Below, piece by piece: positions 44,425-51,760 of a stretch of 64,000 nt of DNA. Source of the DNA: Rhizobium pisi (GTDB taxonomy: Bacteria; Pseudomonadota; Alphaproteobacteria; Rhizobiales; Rhizobiaceae); contig NZ_RJJT01000021.1 of NCBI RefSeq assembly GCF_003938655.1, forward strand, positions 50,755-114,754. The letters run 5' to 3'. The position numbers were made by a program, and so were the translations under genes. The notes beneath the pieces are model-generated. The model made no database searches, was not told the DNA's origin, and worked only from the letters and a program-made list of their open reading frames with translations. Numbering within the stretch: the stretch's first letter is position 1; the number at the start of each line of letters is the position of its first letter.

Positions 44425-44719
44425 GACCGCACCTCGCGGCCGCAAAGCGGGTTGGAGATGATCGATAAGGTGGAAATAAGCGGCATGCCACAACGGGCAT
44501 GCTGACAAGGCATGGTGAGCTGTTTCATCGATGAAAAATCCGCCGGCTAAGCTGCAGGCGGTACCGACATCACGAGAGCGCCGTAAAAACTCTCGCCAGA
44601 GGGGCCCGGCACCAAAGTTTCCCGCAGCCGATGTCTGGAAGGCTGCGGGACAGGCTCTACGTAATCAACTTCCCGGGCCAGTCAAGGCCGCCCACCACAC
44701 GAAGATTGGCGTTTTTTGG
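44425..44719 (-). other. Long structured upstream region of the DUF475 gene
   Basis: About 300 bp without a gene, read as potential 5' leader of the TerC-like gene. Two stem-loops are evident: a 10-bp perfect repeat TCCCGCAGCC/GGCTGCGGGA (44620-44629 and 44641-44650) and CGAGAG/CTCTCG (44573-44578 and 44590-44595). TerC-family genes are often preceded by the manganese riboswitch yybP-ykoY, but I do not see its conserved GGGGAGTAG core. Confidence 0.35.
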
Positions 44720-44744
44720 GGAACCATCCGGCAGCCCGTCCGTT
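44720..44744 (+). promoter_or_regulatory. EcfG (RpoE2-type) general stress promoter
   Basis: GGAAC at 44720-44724, a 16-base spacer, and CGTT at 44741-44744 match the alphaproteobacterial EcfG consensus GGAAC-N16/17-CGTT exactly. Transcription would begin near 44751, about 25 nt before the small-protein gene at 44776-44779. Placement and direction fit a real promoter. Confidence 0.75.
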
Positions 44745-44778
44745 AGGCATCGGTTGAGCTTAAAAAAGGAGGCCGATG

Positions 44779-44994
44779 ATGCACACTTCGACCCATCTTC
44801 CCGACAAACGCACCGAGGCATCCGACCGCATGAAGCGGGCGAGACCGAACCGGATGCAGAAGGCGCAGGTGCTGCCGCCGCATCATGTCGACCTGACCCT
44901 TACGCCCGGCGTCTACCATGACATTCATGTGCCGGCCCATGTCACCGGCGCGGATCTTTCCAAGGGCGGTCCCGACATCAAGGGCAAGAAATAA
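44779..44994 (+). CDS. Small hypothetical protein, predicted general-stress regulon member
   Basis: Basic protein of 71 residues with no membrane segment or recognised domain. It contains ASDRMKRARPNRMQKAQVLP and a histidine-rich middle (PPHHVDLTLTPGVYHDIHVPAHV), and ends GGPDIKGKK. Two consecutive ATGs occur at 44776 and 44779; the AGGAGG at 44767-44772 is best spaced for the second. A perfect EcfG promoter lies immediately upstream. A second small gene follows 44 bp later, probably on the same transcript. I recognise it only as rhizobial-looking. Confidence 0.7.
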   Translation: MHTSTHLPDKRTEASDRMKRARPNRMQKAQVLPPHHVDLTLTPGVYHDIHVPAHVTGADLSKGGPDIKGKK

Positions 44995-45038
44995 CAGGTT
45001 TTCGCAAGTCTCCAGATTTAAAACAGGGTGAGAAACAT

Positions 45039-45218
45039 ATGACCGTGAATTTTGTGCCCCGCGAGATCTTTATCCGGCACGAGAATGAATGGAAGGCTGT
45101 CCGTGAGGCGGCGGACGAACGCATCGATATCGGCCAGCGTCCAAAGCAGCCTGCTTCCTCGATTGGTCTCCCGGCGTCGGTTGGGAAAAGCGAAATTTCG
45201 GCCGCACGCACCGAATGA
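45039..45218 (+). CDS. Small hypothetical protein downstream of the EcfG-controlled gene
   Basis: An open frame of 59 residues (MTVNFVPREIFIRHENEWKA at the start, ending SAARTE). It is soluble, charged and has no recognised domain. Support is its position 44 bp after a small gene with a stress promoter, AGGGTGAG before the ATG, GC-rich third positions like neighbouring genes, and a strong terminator 22 bp past its stop. It may be co-transcribed with the gene at 44779. Confidence 0.55.
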   Translation: MTVNFVPREIFIRHENEWKAVREAADERIDIGQRPKQPASSIGLPASVGKSEISAARTE

Positions 45219-45240
45219 GCAACAGGCAGTCAATGAATGG

Positions 45241-45270
45241 ACGCCCGGCATAATGCCGGGCGTTTTGCTT
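45241..45270 (+). terminator. Strong intrinsic terminator of the small-protein operon
   Basis: ACGCCCGGCA and TGCCGGGCGT are a perfect 10-bp stem with a three-base loop, followed by TTTGCTTTT. Confidence 0.88.
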
Positions 45271-45373
45271 TTCTATCAAGGTTCATACCGATTGCCCTCA
45301 AAGATGATGGGCTACGCCAACCTTTCAGAAAGGATTGGGCGGCGATAATCCCGGCCTCACGGGAATCGGACAG

Positions 45374-46090
45374 ATGGCCAAGACAGCGACACGAAGCCGC
45401 CGCAAGGCGCCGGCGAGAGGAAAGAGCAGGGCGCGCAGCGGCAGCGGGCTGCTGCCATGGACGGTGATCGGTGTTGCCGCGATCGCCGGCATCGCCGCCT
45501 TCGACAATTGGAAGAGCATCAAGCCGATGCTCGCCAGGCAACCGGCCGCGGTGATCCGGGAAATGACGGAGGAGAAGTCCGCCGTCAGGAAGGACGTGCC
45601 GCCGAAGCAGGTCGCGCTCGCCGTGTCGGCGCCGAAAGCCGCACCGGCGACGGCGGGGCCGCTGCCGCCGGCAGCTATTCCCACGCCGACCGTCCAGCCG
45701 GTCAAGGCGACACCGTCCATTTCCTCTCCCGCCGCGCCGGAGACCGGGACAGCCGCTTTCGGCTATTGTGGGCAGGGCGCCCATATCAACTGCGTCGGTG
45801 ACGGCGGCGTCTTCTGGTACAAGGGCGAAAAGATCGTGATTGCTGATATGGCAAGCCCGATCGTCGACCGGGCGCGCTGCGATGATGAGCGCAGGGTCGC
45901 CTTTGCTGCCAAGGCGCGTCTGCTGGCGCTTTTGAACGCCGGACCCTTCACCATGAATGCGGCGGGCAAGACCGAGTCCTCCGGCGCGCCGCGCGTCGTC
46001 TCGCGCGACGGGCGCTCGTTCGGCACACAACTGATCAATGAGGGGCTGGCGCGCAAGCCGGGGGCTGCCGGCGGCGCCTGGTGCGCCTGA
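45374..46090 (+). CDS. Membrane-anchored staphylococcal-nuclease-like protein, catalytically degenerate
   Basis: A 238-residue protein from the ATG at 45374. A basic N-terminus (ATRSRRKAPARGKSRARS) precedes one membrane helix (about 25-45), a Pro/Ala-rich linker (about 60-125), and an SNase-like domain (about 130-235; INCVGDGGVFWYKGEKIVIA; ARCDDERRVAFAAKARLLAL; LINEGLARKPG). True thermonucleases have D-G-D-T, an Arg pair and D-A-P-E near here; this one reads GDGGVFW and ADMASPI, so the calcium-site and catalytic residues appear lost. A binding role is likelier than nuclease activity. A terminator hairpin follows the gene. Confidence 0.7.
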   Translation: MAKTATRSRRKAPARGKSRARSGSGLLPWTVIGVAAIAGIAAFDNWKSIKPMLARQPAAVIREMTEEKSAVRKDVPPKQVALAVSAPKAAPATAGPLPPAAIPTPTVQPVKATPSISSPAAPETGTAAFGYCGQGAHINCVGDGGVFWYKGEKIVIADMASPIVDRARCDDERRVAFAAKARLLALLNAGPFTMNAAGKTESSGAPRVVSRDGRSFGTQLINEGLARKPGAAGGAWCA

Positions 46091-46098
46091 CGCGGGAA

Positions 46099-46137
46099 CG
46101 TTTCCGGTTCGCAAATGCGGGGAAACGCCCCTTTTTA
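46099..46137 (+). terminator. Intrinsic terminator after the SNase-like gene
   Basis: CGTTTCC and GGAAACG form a 7-bp stem around a 15-base loop, followed by CCCCTTTTTATT. It lies between convergent genes. Confidence 0.7.
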
Positions 46138-46166
46138 TTCTCGCGCTTTTGCCAGAATAGCCCGGC

Positions 46167-46661
46167 TTACTTGTCCTTTTTCACCAGTGTGCCGCCGCTG
46201 CGGAAGCTGCCGGTGAAGGAGGAATCCTTGCTTTCAGCGGTGCATTCGATGGCGAACGGCTTGCCGGCATAAGGATTGCCGAAGGTACAGAAACCGGCGA
46301 CTTTGACCTGGCCGGTCATCTTGTTGCCGACACCTGTCGTGACGAGGCTCAGCGGCAGGCGGGCATTGCCGTTGGAGGCGGGCTTGATGCCGCTGCCGTC
46401 GCCCTGGAAGCCCAGCGCCTTGCCGTCCGAGGTGAAGATGAAGGTCACCGTGCCGTTGGCCAGCGTGACGCTGGCAAGCTCGTTCTTGCAGCCCTTGGTG
46501 GCATCGAACTTGGCGACGACGAGCTTGGCGCACTTGCCGGAAAGCGTAATGACGCCGGGCGCACCGGGAAATGTCTCGGGGGCAGGCGCCGGCGCGGCAG
46601 AGGCCGGCAAGGCGAAGGCGGCGGAAAAAATTGCGGCGGCAACAAGCGCGGATAACTTCAT
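46167..46661 (-). CDS. Secreted hypothetical protein
   Basis: A 164-residue protein from the ATG at 46661, beginning with a clear signal peptide (KLSALVAAAIFSAAFALPAS, then A-A-P). The mature part has two pairs of cysteines (GKCAKLV and KGCKNEL; GFCTFGN and IECTAES) suggesting disulfides, and no domain I recognise. It is likely periplasmic. The frame is open 20 codons upstream but those residues would precede the signal peptide. It is convergent with the SNase-like gene. Confidence 0.7.
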   Translation of the reverse strand: MKLSALVAAAIFSAAFALPASAAPAPAPETFPGAPGVITLSGKCAKLVVAKFDATKGCKNELASVTLANGTVTFIFTSDGKALGFQGDGSGIKPASNGNARLPLSLVTTGVGNKMTGQVKVAGFCTFGNPYAGKPFAIECTAESKDSSFTGSFRSGGTLVKKDK

Positions 46662-47029
46662 TTCGATCTCAAACCCCATGTCCTGGCGAGGCGAATCGCT
46701 ACCTCGCCCCCAGTTCGCCATGGCATGGCTCTGTGTCCGAATTTGGTTTCGTTATTCCTGTGGGACAAAGATTTCGCCGGCAGCCAAGCGGGCTCGGCGA
46801 TCGGCCGCAGATGAGCTGGTTGAGCCTGCTGGTTGCAAGGTTCAGCAACGGCAGATTCTGCCTGATATCGGCAACGAATCGATGCGGATGACCGTGACAG
46901 GCGCTCGTCGAGCGCCTGTCGCCTTGGATGCACTTCTCGTCAAGGGGAATGGGCCCAGGCAGGGAAGTCCAGGCCCATTCGTTCCCGATCGGAGGTCAAG
47001 TCAGATCAGGAATTGGTCGCTGCCGGTCT
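46662..47029. other. Intergenic region with a perfect 10-bp hairpin
   Basis: No gene is evident between the secreted hypothetical and the porin, both on the minus strand. The region has a perfect repeat GACAGGCGCT/AGCGCCTGTC (46896-46905 and 46911-46920, five-base loop) and an 8-bp repeat AATGGGCC/GGCCCATT near 46948 and 46972. Neither has a T-run in either direction. They may be processing or mRNA-stabilising structures for porin read-through. Confidence 0.4.
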
Positions 47030-47061
47030 ACAGCGCAGCGCGTCTTTTCAGACGCGCAAAG
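47030..47061 (-). repeat. Palindromic repeat, copy 1 (3' of the porin gene)
   Basis: GCGCGTCT and AGACGCGC flank a TTTC loop (47038-47057), with CTTT on one flank and GCGCTGTAG on the other when read on the minus strand. The same core and flanks recur at 52889-52928. It begins 18 bp past the porin stop and could protect the 3' end of the porin message. Confidence 0.65.
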
Positions 47062-47078
47062 TGGCCGGCAGCCCTTTA

Positions 47079-48122
47079 TCAGAACGCGCGCTGCAGGCGG
47101 AAGTAGCCCGAGGTTACGTCGTCGGCATTATCAGCATCGAGGTACTGAACCGAAACCTTTGCCGAGAGGTTCTCGACAATCTGGTAGTCGATCGTGACGC
47201 CGGCCTTCCAGGCGTTGACGTCGTCGTTGAACTCGCCAGCGGTGACGCCGTATTTGTCGTAGTACTGAACAGCCGGGGTGATCTTCAGCTTGTCGGTCGC
47301 CTTGATGGCGTATTCAGCAGCGATCGCCCATTCAGCCTTGTTGTAGTAGGCGTTCGGGTTGGTCGCGTAGACAACTGCGAGGCCGAGCGTGCCCGGGCCG
47401 ACAGCAGCCGTACCCATAGCGCGGATGGCGCCTTCTTCGTTGTCGACATCGTAGCCAGCGGTGATCTGGTAGCTGAAGATACCGGCCTTGCCGCCGAGAC
47501 CAACGGCAACGCCGAAGTTGTTAGCGGTTTCGCCCTTGTAGAACGGGCTGTCTTCCAGCTCGTCAACGCTGATGCCAGCGTAGAAGGCGTCGGTTTCGTA
47601 CTGATAACGGATGGAGTTATGCAGCGTTACCGGAGAGCCGATGTCGTCGGTTTCGCCCGAAAGACCATCGTCCCACCAGCTGTAGAACAGACCAGCGCGG
47701 AAGCCGGCGATATCGAGATATGCGGAGTCCAGCTGGGCCTTCTGGGCAGAAGCGTTGTCAGCATTGAACTGCATGACGATAACGCCGGTCAGCGGACCGT
47801 ATTCGGTGTCGCTCTTGGCCGTGAACTGAACCTGACCACGCGTGCGGGCGTCCCAGTCCGAGTCGTTGGCGACAGCACCACCGCCGCCGGCGCCGATCGA
47901 GCTGGCGTGCGGAGCAACGTCAACCTGGAAACGAACGTAGCCGTTGATCTTGAGGCAGGTTTCGGTGCCCGGGATGTAGAAGTAGCCGGTGCCGTAAGCA
48001 TCGCAGACGCGAACGTATTCAACCGGTTCCGGTTCGGCAGCAACGATAGCGTCAGCAGCCTGAGCGCCGGATACTGCTGCAAGTGCAGCAGCGGAGCCGA
48101 GAAGAAGGCTCTTGATGTTCAT
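47079..48122 (-). CDS. ropA: Outer membrane porin, RopA type
   Basis: Trimeric general porin of the alphaproteobacterial porin-2 family, 347 residues, allowing small hydrophilic solutes across the outer membrane. A signal peptide (NIKSLLLGSAAALAAVSGAQA) is followed by the rhizobial signature VEYVRVCDAYGTGYFYIPGT, with two cysteines (VCDAYG and ETCLKING), and alternating beta-strand patterns ending in the aromatic C-terminus YFRLQRAF needed for assembly. RopA-type porins are major surface antigens of Rhizobium. The upstream 631 bp without genes suggest a complex promoter. Confidence 0.88.
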   Translation of the reverse strand: MNIKSLLLGSAAALAAVSGAQAADAIVAAEPEPVEYVRVCDAYGTGYFYIPGTETCLKINGYVRFQVDVAPHASSIGAGGGGAVANDSDWDARTRGQVQFTAKSDTEYGPLTGVIVMQFNADNASAQKAQLDSAYLDIAGFRAGLFYSWWDDGLSGETDDIGSPVTLHNSIRYQYETDAFYAGISVDELEDSPFYKGETANNFGVAVGLGGKAGIFSYQITAGYDVDNEEGAIRAMGTAAVGPGTLGLAVVYATNPNAYYNKAEWAIAAEYAIKATDKLKITPAVQYYDKYGVTAGEFNDDVNAWKAGVTIDYQIVENLSAKVSVQYLDADNADDVTSGYFRLQRAF

Positions 48123-48753
48123 GGAATAACCTCCAGTTCAAATGCAATAGGATGAAGACCGTTGCCATTGGCAGTCCCTACGGATCTTCACCCCGTGTGA
48201 TCGAAGCGGCACCTTTTTAGCTCGATGCCTGCCTCGCCGCGTAAGTTACATAGGGGATGCTGCACTGCAACGAGATATTCGATTGTGACATTGGGCCGCA
48301 CCCGCTATGTTGCTGAAACAACACGATTTTTGTCACAAAACCGTCATCTGGCCTTCCCAAAAGCCGCGCCTGCGGATGCTTGAACAATGAGGGGCTGAAC
48401 CTTCGCTGCGATATGCAATTGATGCTCGCATGAGCATGTCCTCATACGCGAAAATGCCATGACCGCGATCTGCACGAATCGAGGAAGACTAGGTGATGAG
48501 GTTCGGCGGCAGGCGGGCATGGCAGGAGACGGGAAGATGAAGGGACCGAGCCGTTGGCATGCCGCCCGCAAGCTCGTCCTTGCGGCCCGGCGGCGTCGAA
48601 CGCGGCGACGAGAGCTTGGCGCATTCGTCAGCAGGGAACGCATCCCGGTCTGGAAGTCGCAATCTTTCAGATTCGCTCCTCGCACTTCAGGTCTGTCTTC
48701 TCAAGCATGTCGCGATCGCCCACAGCACGGTTTTGTGCGACATGCTCTGGAAA
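48123..48753. other. Long non-coding region upstream of the porin
   Basis: A 631-bp stretch without a convincing gene. The part next to ropA (48123-48360) is AT-richer and must hold its promoter; on the minus strand TTGCAG near 48267 and TAACTT near 48245 are possible -35 and -10 boxes, giving a leader of about 110 nt. A TGTTG/CAACA hairpin lies at 48308-48323. The 48440-48750 part is GC-rich, with Arg-rich frames on both strands that look like noise or a decayed gene. Confidence 0.4.
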
Positions 48754-49035
48754 TCACTCCAGGGTGGCTTCCTTGCGCGCAATATTGCCGCTCACGTCGA
48801 TGTCGATACCGAGCATCGTGCTGCCGGTCAGGTCGACGCCGTAGTCAATGAGGTTCTGTCGCGTCAGGTGGAGCATGACACGGCCGGCTTGCTCGACCGG
48901 CCTGCCGCGCATGTGGGATACGACATATTCGGCGGTGACGGGGTAACGCCCCTGCGGAAGGCTGATACCTTTTGCCAGGGAGATCTTGTCGCTGGAAACC
49001 ACAAGGGTCTTACGTCGTTTGATGACCTGTGCCAC
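48754..49035 (-). CDS. Small hypothetical protein
   Basis: A 93-residue soluble protein with no domain I recognise. It opens MAQVIKRRKTLVVSSDKISL and contains GRPVEQAGRVMLHLTRQNLI and LGIDIDVSGNIARKEATLE. Even codon use like that of its neighbours, and an AGGAGT upstream on the minus strand, support it as real. It lies 103 bp downstream of tRNA-Val, beyond that gene's terminator. Not assigned a function. Confidence 0.55.
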   Translation of the reverse strand: MAQVIKRRKTLVVSSDKISLAKGISLPQGRYPVTAEYVVSHMRGRPVEQAGRVMLHLTRQNLIDYGVDLTGSTMLGIDIDVSGNIARKEATLE

Positions 49036-49088
49036 GCTGAAGAACTCCTACCCCGGACAGGTTTATCAAACCTGTGAACCACGATGTG

Positions 49089-49118
49089 AAAAGGCCTCTC
49101 GATTTCTCGAAAGGCCTT
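49089..49118 (-). terminator. Terminator of tRNA-Val
   Basis: On the minus strand AAGGCCT, TCGA, a GAAA tetraloop, TCGA and AGGCCTT form a stem with one T/G pair, followed by TTC. It lies about 20 bp after the tRNA 3' end. Confidence 0.7.
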
Positions 49119-49137
49119 GTAGATCAAGCAATCTGGA

Positions 49138-49212
<75 letters not shown>

Positions 49213-49296
49213 ATCCGATGGCGGCGCATAGATCACAAAACCTTCGGAGCCGTCAATAGGCTTTTTTCAGTTTTGTGACGCACCGCCCGGCAAGCC

Positions 49297-49659
49297 TTAT
49301 GCGGCAAGCATTTTGTTGACCTCGTCGACGAGGTCGCGCAGGTGGAAAGGCTTGGAAAGGACCTTGGCATCCTTCGGCGCCTTCGAATCGGGGTTCAGCG
49401 CCACGGCTGCAAAGCCGGTGATGAACATCACCTTCAGGTCCGGGTCGAGTTCGGTGGCGCGGCGCGCCAGCTCGATGCCGTCCATTTCGGGCATGACGAT
49501 ATCGGTCAGCAGCAGGGAAAAGGGCTCCTCGCGCAACCGGTCGTAGGCGCTGGCGCCGTTGTCGTACGAAAGGACCTTGTAGCCGGCCTTTTCGAGCGCT
49601 TTCACCAGGAAACGGCGCATGTCGTTGTCGTCTTCGGCGAGAAGTATCTTCTGAGTCAT
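49297..49659 (-). CDS. cpdR: CpdR-type single-domain response regulator
   Basis: Receiver-only regulator of 120 residues. Near-identity in character to Caulobacter and Sinorhizobium CpdR is seen in QKILLAEDDNDMRRFLVKAL, the phospho-acceptor Asp53 (LLLTDIVMPEMDG) and VMFITGFAAVALN. CpdR is controlled by the CckA-ChpT phosphorelay; unphosphorylated CpdR acts as an adaptor priming ClpXP for cell-cycle proteolysis. The protein ends in Ala-Ala, like the ClpXP-sensitive C-terminus reported for Caulobacter CpdR. It is divergent from the N-formylglutamate amidohydrolase gene. Confidence 0.93.
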   Translation of the reverse strand: MTQKILLAEDDNDMRRFLVKALEKAGYKVLSYDNGASAYDRLREEPFSLLLTDIVMPEMDGIELARRATELDPDLKVMFITGFAAVALNPDSKAPKDAKVLSKPFHLRDLVDEVNKMLAA

Positions 49660-49847
49660 TAATCCAGACCGCTGATGAATAGGTTTTGGGTGGGCTGCCA
49701 GCCGTTTACACTAGTCTTTACCCGGTAAACAACCGGTGAATTGCCTGTCTGCGACCGCCATCCCTTCTACATAGTATGGACTTGAGGCGAGGCAACTGGC
49801 AACATGGGCGAAGCAGTCAGTTCATGACATGGTAAAGAGGGCCGAAA

Positions 49848-50729
49848 GTGCCGGAAATACGGGAATACGAGCTTTTTGAGGTTCATGAGCCCGTGTCGCA
49901 GACCATTCCCTTCGTCTACAACTCTCCCCATAGCGGCCGGATTTATCCACCGGAATTCATCGCCCAGTCCAGGCTCGAGGGCATCGCGATTCGCCGTTCC
50001 GAGGATCATTACGTCGACGAGCTCTTCGGCTCGGCCGTAGCGCTCGGCGCACCGCTGCTTGCGGCCAACTTTCCGCGCGCCTATCTCGACGTCAACCGCG
50101 AGCCCTACGAGCTCGATCCTCGCATGTTCGACGGGCTGCTGCCGCCCTATGCCAACATCAATTCGCTGCGGGTCGCCGGCGGGCTCGGCACCATTCCGCG
50201 CATCGTCGCCGAGAACATGGAAATCTATGCGCGGCGCCTGCCGGTGCAGGAGGGCCTCGACCGGGTCGAAGCGGTCTACAAGCCCTATCATGCGGCGCTG
50301 CGCCGGCTGATCGCGCGAACCCACGTGCAGTTCGGCTTCGGCGTGCTGATCGACTGCCACTCGATGCCCGGCAACGTGCGAGTCGCCGGCTGCACCGCGC
50401 GGCCCGATTTCATCATCGGCGATCGTTACGGCACCAGTGCTTCGGCCGAGCTTTCGCGCGCTGCGATCGCCATCCTCGAGGAAATGGGTTTCGCGGCGAT
50501 CCGCAACAAACCCTATGCTGGCGGCTTCATCACCGAACATTACGGCCGGCCTTCGCGCGGGCTGCATGCGCTGCAAATCGAAGTGAACCGGGCGATCTAT
50601 GTCGATGAGGTGACGCTGGAGAAGCGCGAGGATTTCGCCGCGGTGGCCGAGGCAGTCACCGGCTTCATGCGGCAGATGGCGGAATATGTCGAGAAATTCG
50701 CCGGCGATCGGGCGTTGGCCGCCGAATAA
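49848..50729 (+). CDS. N-formylglutamate amidohydrolase family protein
   Basis: A 293-residue zinc-hydrolase-like protein starting at a GTG preceded by AAGAGGG. Family motifs are FVYNSPHSGRIYP (metal His), DHYVDELF, ANFPRAYLDVNREP and LIDCHSMPG (metal-site Asp/His). HutG-type members hydrolyse N-formylglutamate in histidine degradation, but there are no other hut genes here and rhizobia carry several paralogues, so the substrate is uncertain. It lies beside cpdR, facing away from it, and ends 37 bp before an sRNA terminator on the opposite strand. Confidence 0.85.
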   Translation: MPEIREYELFEVHEPVSQTIPFVYNSPHSGRIYPPEFIAQSRLEGIAIRRSEDHYVDELFGSAVALGAPLLAANFPRAYLDVNREPYELDPRMFDGLLPPYANINSLRVAGGLGTIPRIVAENMEIYARRLPVQEGLDRVEAVYKPYHAALRRLIARTHVQFGFGVLIDCHSMPGNVRVAGCTARPDFIIGDRYGTSASAELSRAAIAILEEMGFAAIRNKPYAGGFITEHYGRPSRGLHALQIEVNRAIYVDEVTLEKREDFAAVAEAVTGFMRQMAEYVEKFAGDRALAAE

Positions 50730-50765
50730 AGCCGCTTATCGCTTCCGCCTTCGGTTCCTCTGGTC

Positions 50766-50845
50766 AAAAAAAACCGCGCTTGTGAGCGCGGCTAGTCTAG
50801 GGAGGAAACACCCAAGGAGGGTATTTACAGTCAAAGACTGTACTG
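50766..50845 (-). ncRNA. mmgR: mmgR (suhB/alpha-r8-type) small RNA candidate
   Basis: On the minus strand, CTTGACA (50878-50872) could be a -35 box, giving a start near 50845. The RNA of about 80 nt would have hairpin TACAGTC-TTT-GACTGTA, then two pyrimidine-rich anti-Shine-Dalgarno motifs (ACCCTCCTTGGGT and TTTCCTCCC), then a perfect terminator CCGCGCT-CACA-AGCGCGG followed by eight T residues. No gene on that strand needs this terminator. Size, motifs and position beside an inositol-monophosphatase-family gene match the Rfam suhB family, later named mmgR in Sinorhizobium, where it limits storage-granule accumulation. The assignment is from memory of that family. Confidence 0.7.
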
Positions 50846-50980
50846 AGGACGCTACTATTGCATTGCACAAATGTCAAGCAATATATTGCGCTGCGATATC
50901 TTTGGGCATTTGGGGCATAATTGCATTCCTCCCGCTTTTCGCTATGAAGGCGATATTCCCGCCAGCCAAACGGTGTCACC

Positions 50981-51754
50981 ATGCTTCCTGACCGCTCGTT
51001 CTTCAACCGCCTGGCGGAGGCCGCAAAGGCCGAAACCCTGCCACGCTTCCGCTCCGGCCTCGATGTCACGAACAAGCTTTCCTCGGGTTTCGATCCGGTG
51101 ACGGAGGGCGATAGGGCGGCCGAACTCGCCATCCGGGCGCTGATCGAGGAGAATTTCCCGGACCACGGCATTCTCGGCGAGGAGCACGGCAATGTCGGGC
51201 TCGACCGCGACTATGTCTGGGTGATCGATCCGATCGACGGCACGCGCGCCTTCATATCGGGTGTGCCGGTATGGGGGACGCTGATCGGCCTGCAGAAGCA
51301 AGGCCGGGCGATCATGGGTATGATCGAGCAGCCGTTTACCGGCGAACGTTATTTCGCCGACCAGAACGGTTCGATCTATTCCGGGCCGGAAGGCGAGCGA
51401 CGGCTGGCGACGCGCCGGTGCGATTCACTTTCCAACGCCATTCTCTTCACGACGTCGCCGCATCTCTTCGCCGGGCAGGAGATGGAGAAATACCGGGAGA
51501 TCGAGAGCCAGGTGCGGCTCTTCCGCTACGGATGCGACTGCTATGCCTATGCGCTGCTGGCTGCCGGCCATATCGATCTCGTCGTGGAAAACAGTCTCAA
51601 ACCCTATGACGTCGGCGGCATCATTCCCGTTATCGAAGGGGCGGGGGGCATCATCACCACCTGGGACGGCGGACGGCCGGAAAATGGTGGCTCGATCATC
51701 GCTGCCGGCAGCCGGGCAGTCTACGAGCAAGCGATCGCCATCCTGCAGCGTTGA
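50981..51754 (+). CDS. hisN: Histidinol-phosphatase, inositol monophosphatase family
   Basis: Magnesium-dependent phosphatase of 257 residues. Signature motifs are GILGEEHG (metal Glu), WVIDPIDGTRAFISG (metal Asp residues) and LKPYDVGGIIPVIEGAGG (C-terminal metal site). The closest functional group is the HisN type that dephosphorylates histidinol-phosphate in Actinobacteria and Alphaproteobacteria, but SuhB- or CysQ-like activities are not excluded. Its start lies beyond an sRNA transcribed from the opposite strand. It converges with the lysophospholipase-like gene, 6 bp between stops. Confidence 0.85.
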   Translation: MLPDRSFFNRLAEAAKAETLPRFRSGLDVTNKLSSGFDPVTEGDRAAELAIRALIEENFPDHGILGEEHGNVGLDRDYVWVIDPIDGTRAFISGVPVWGTLIGLQKQGRAIMGMIEQPFTGERYFADQNGSIYSGPEGERRLATRRCDSLSNAILFTTSPHLFAGQEMEKYREIESQVRLFRYGCDCYAYALLAAGHIDLVVENSLKPYDVGGIIPVIEGAGGIITTWDGGRPENGGSIIAAGSRAVYEQAIAILQR

Positions 51755-51760
51755 GGCCGT

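Noticed and set aside
44425..44719. yybP-ykoY manganese riboswitch before the TerC-like gene
   Set aside because: The conserved GGGGAGTAG core and its partner loop are not visible; kept only as an unassigned structured leader.
48344..48685. A 113-codon minus-strand frame starting RGANLKDCDF that recalls pentapeptide repeats
   Set aside because: The pattern lasts only about ten residues and the rest is Arg/Pro-rich noise.
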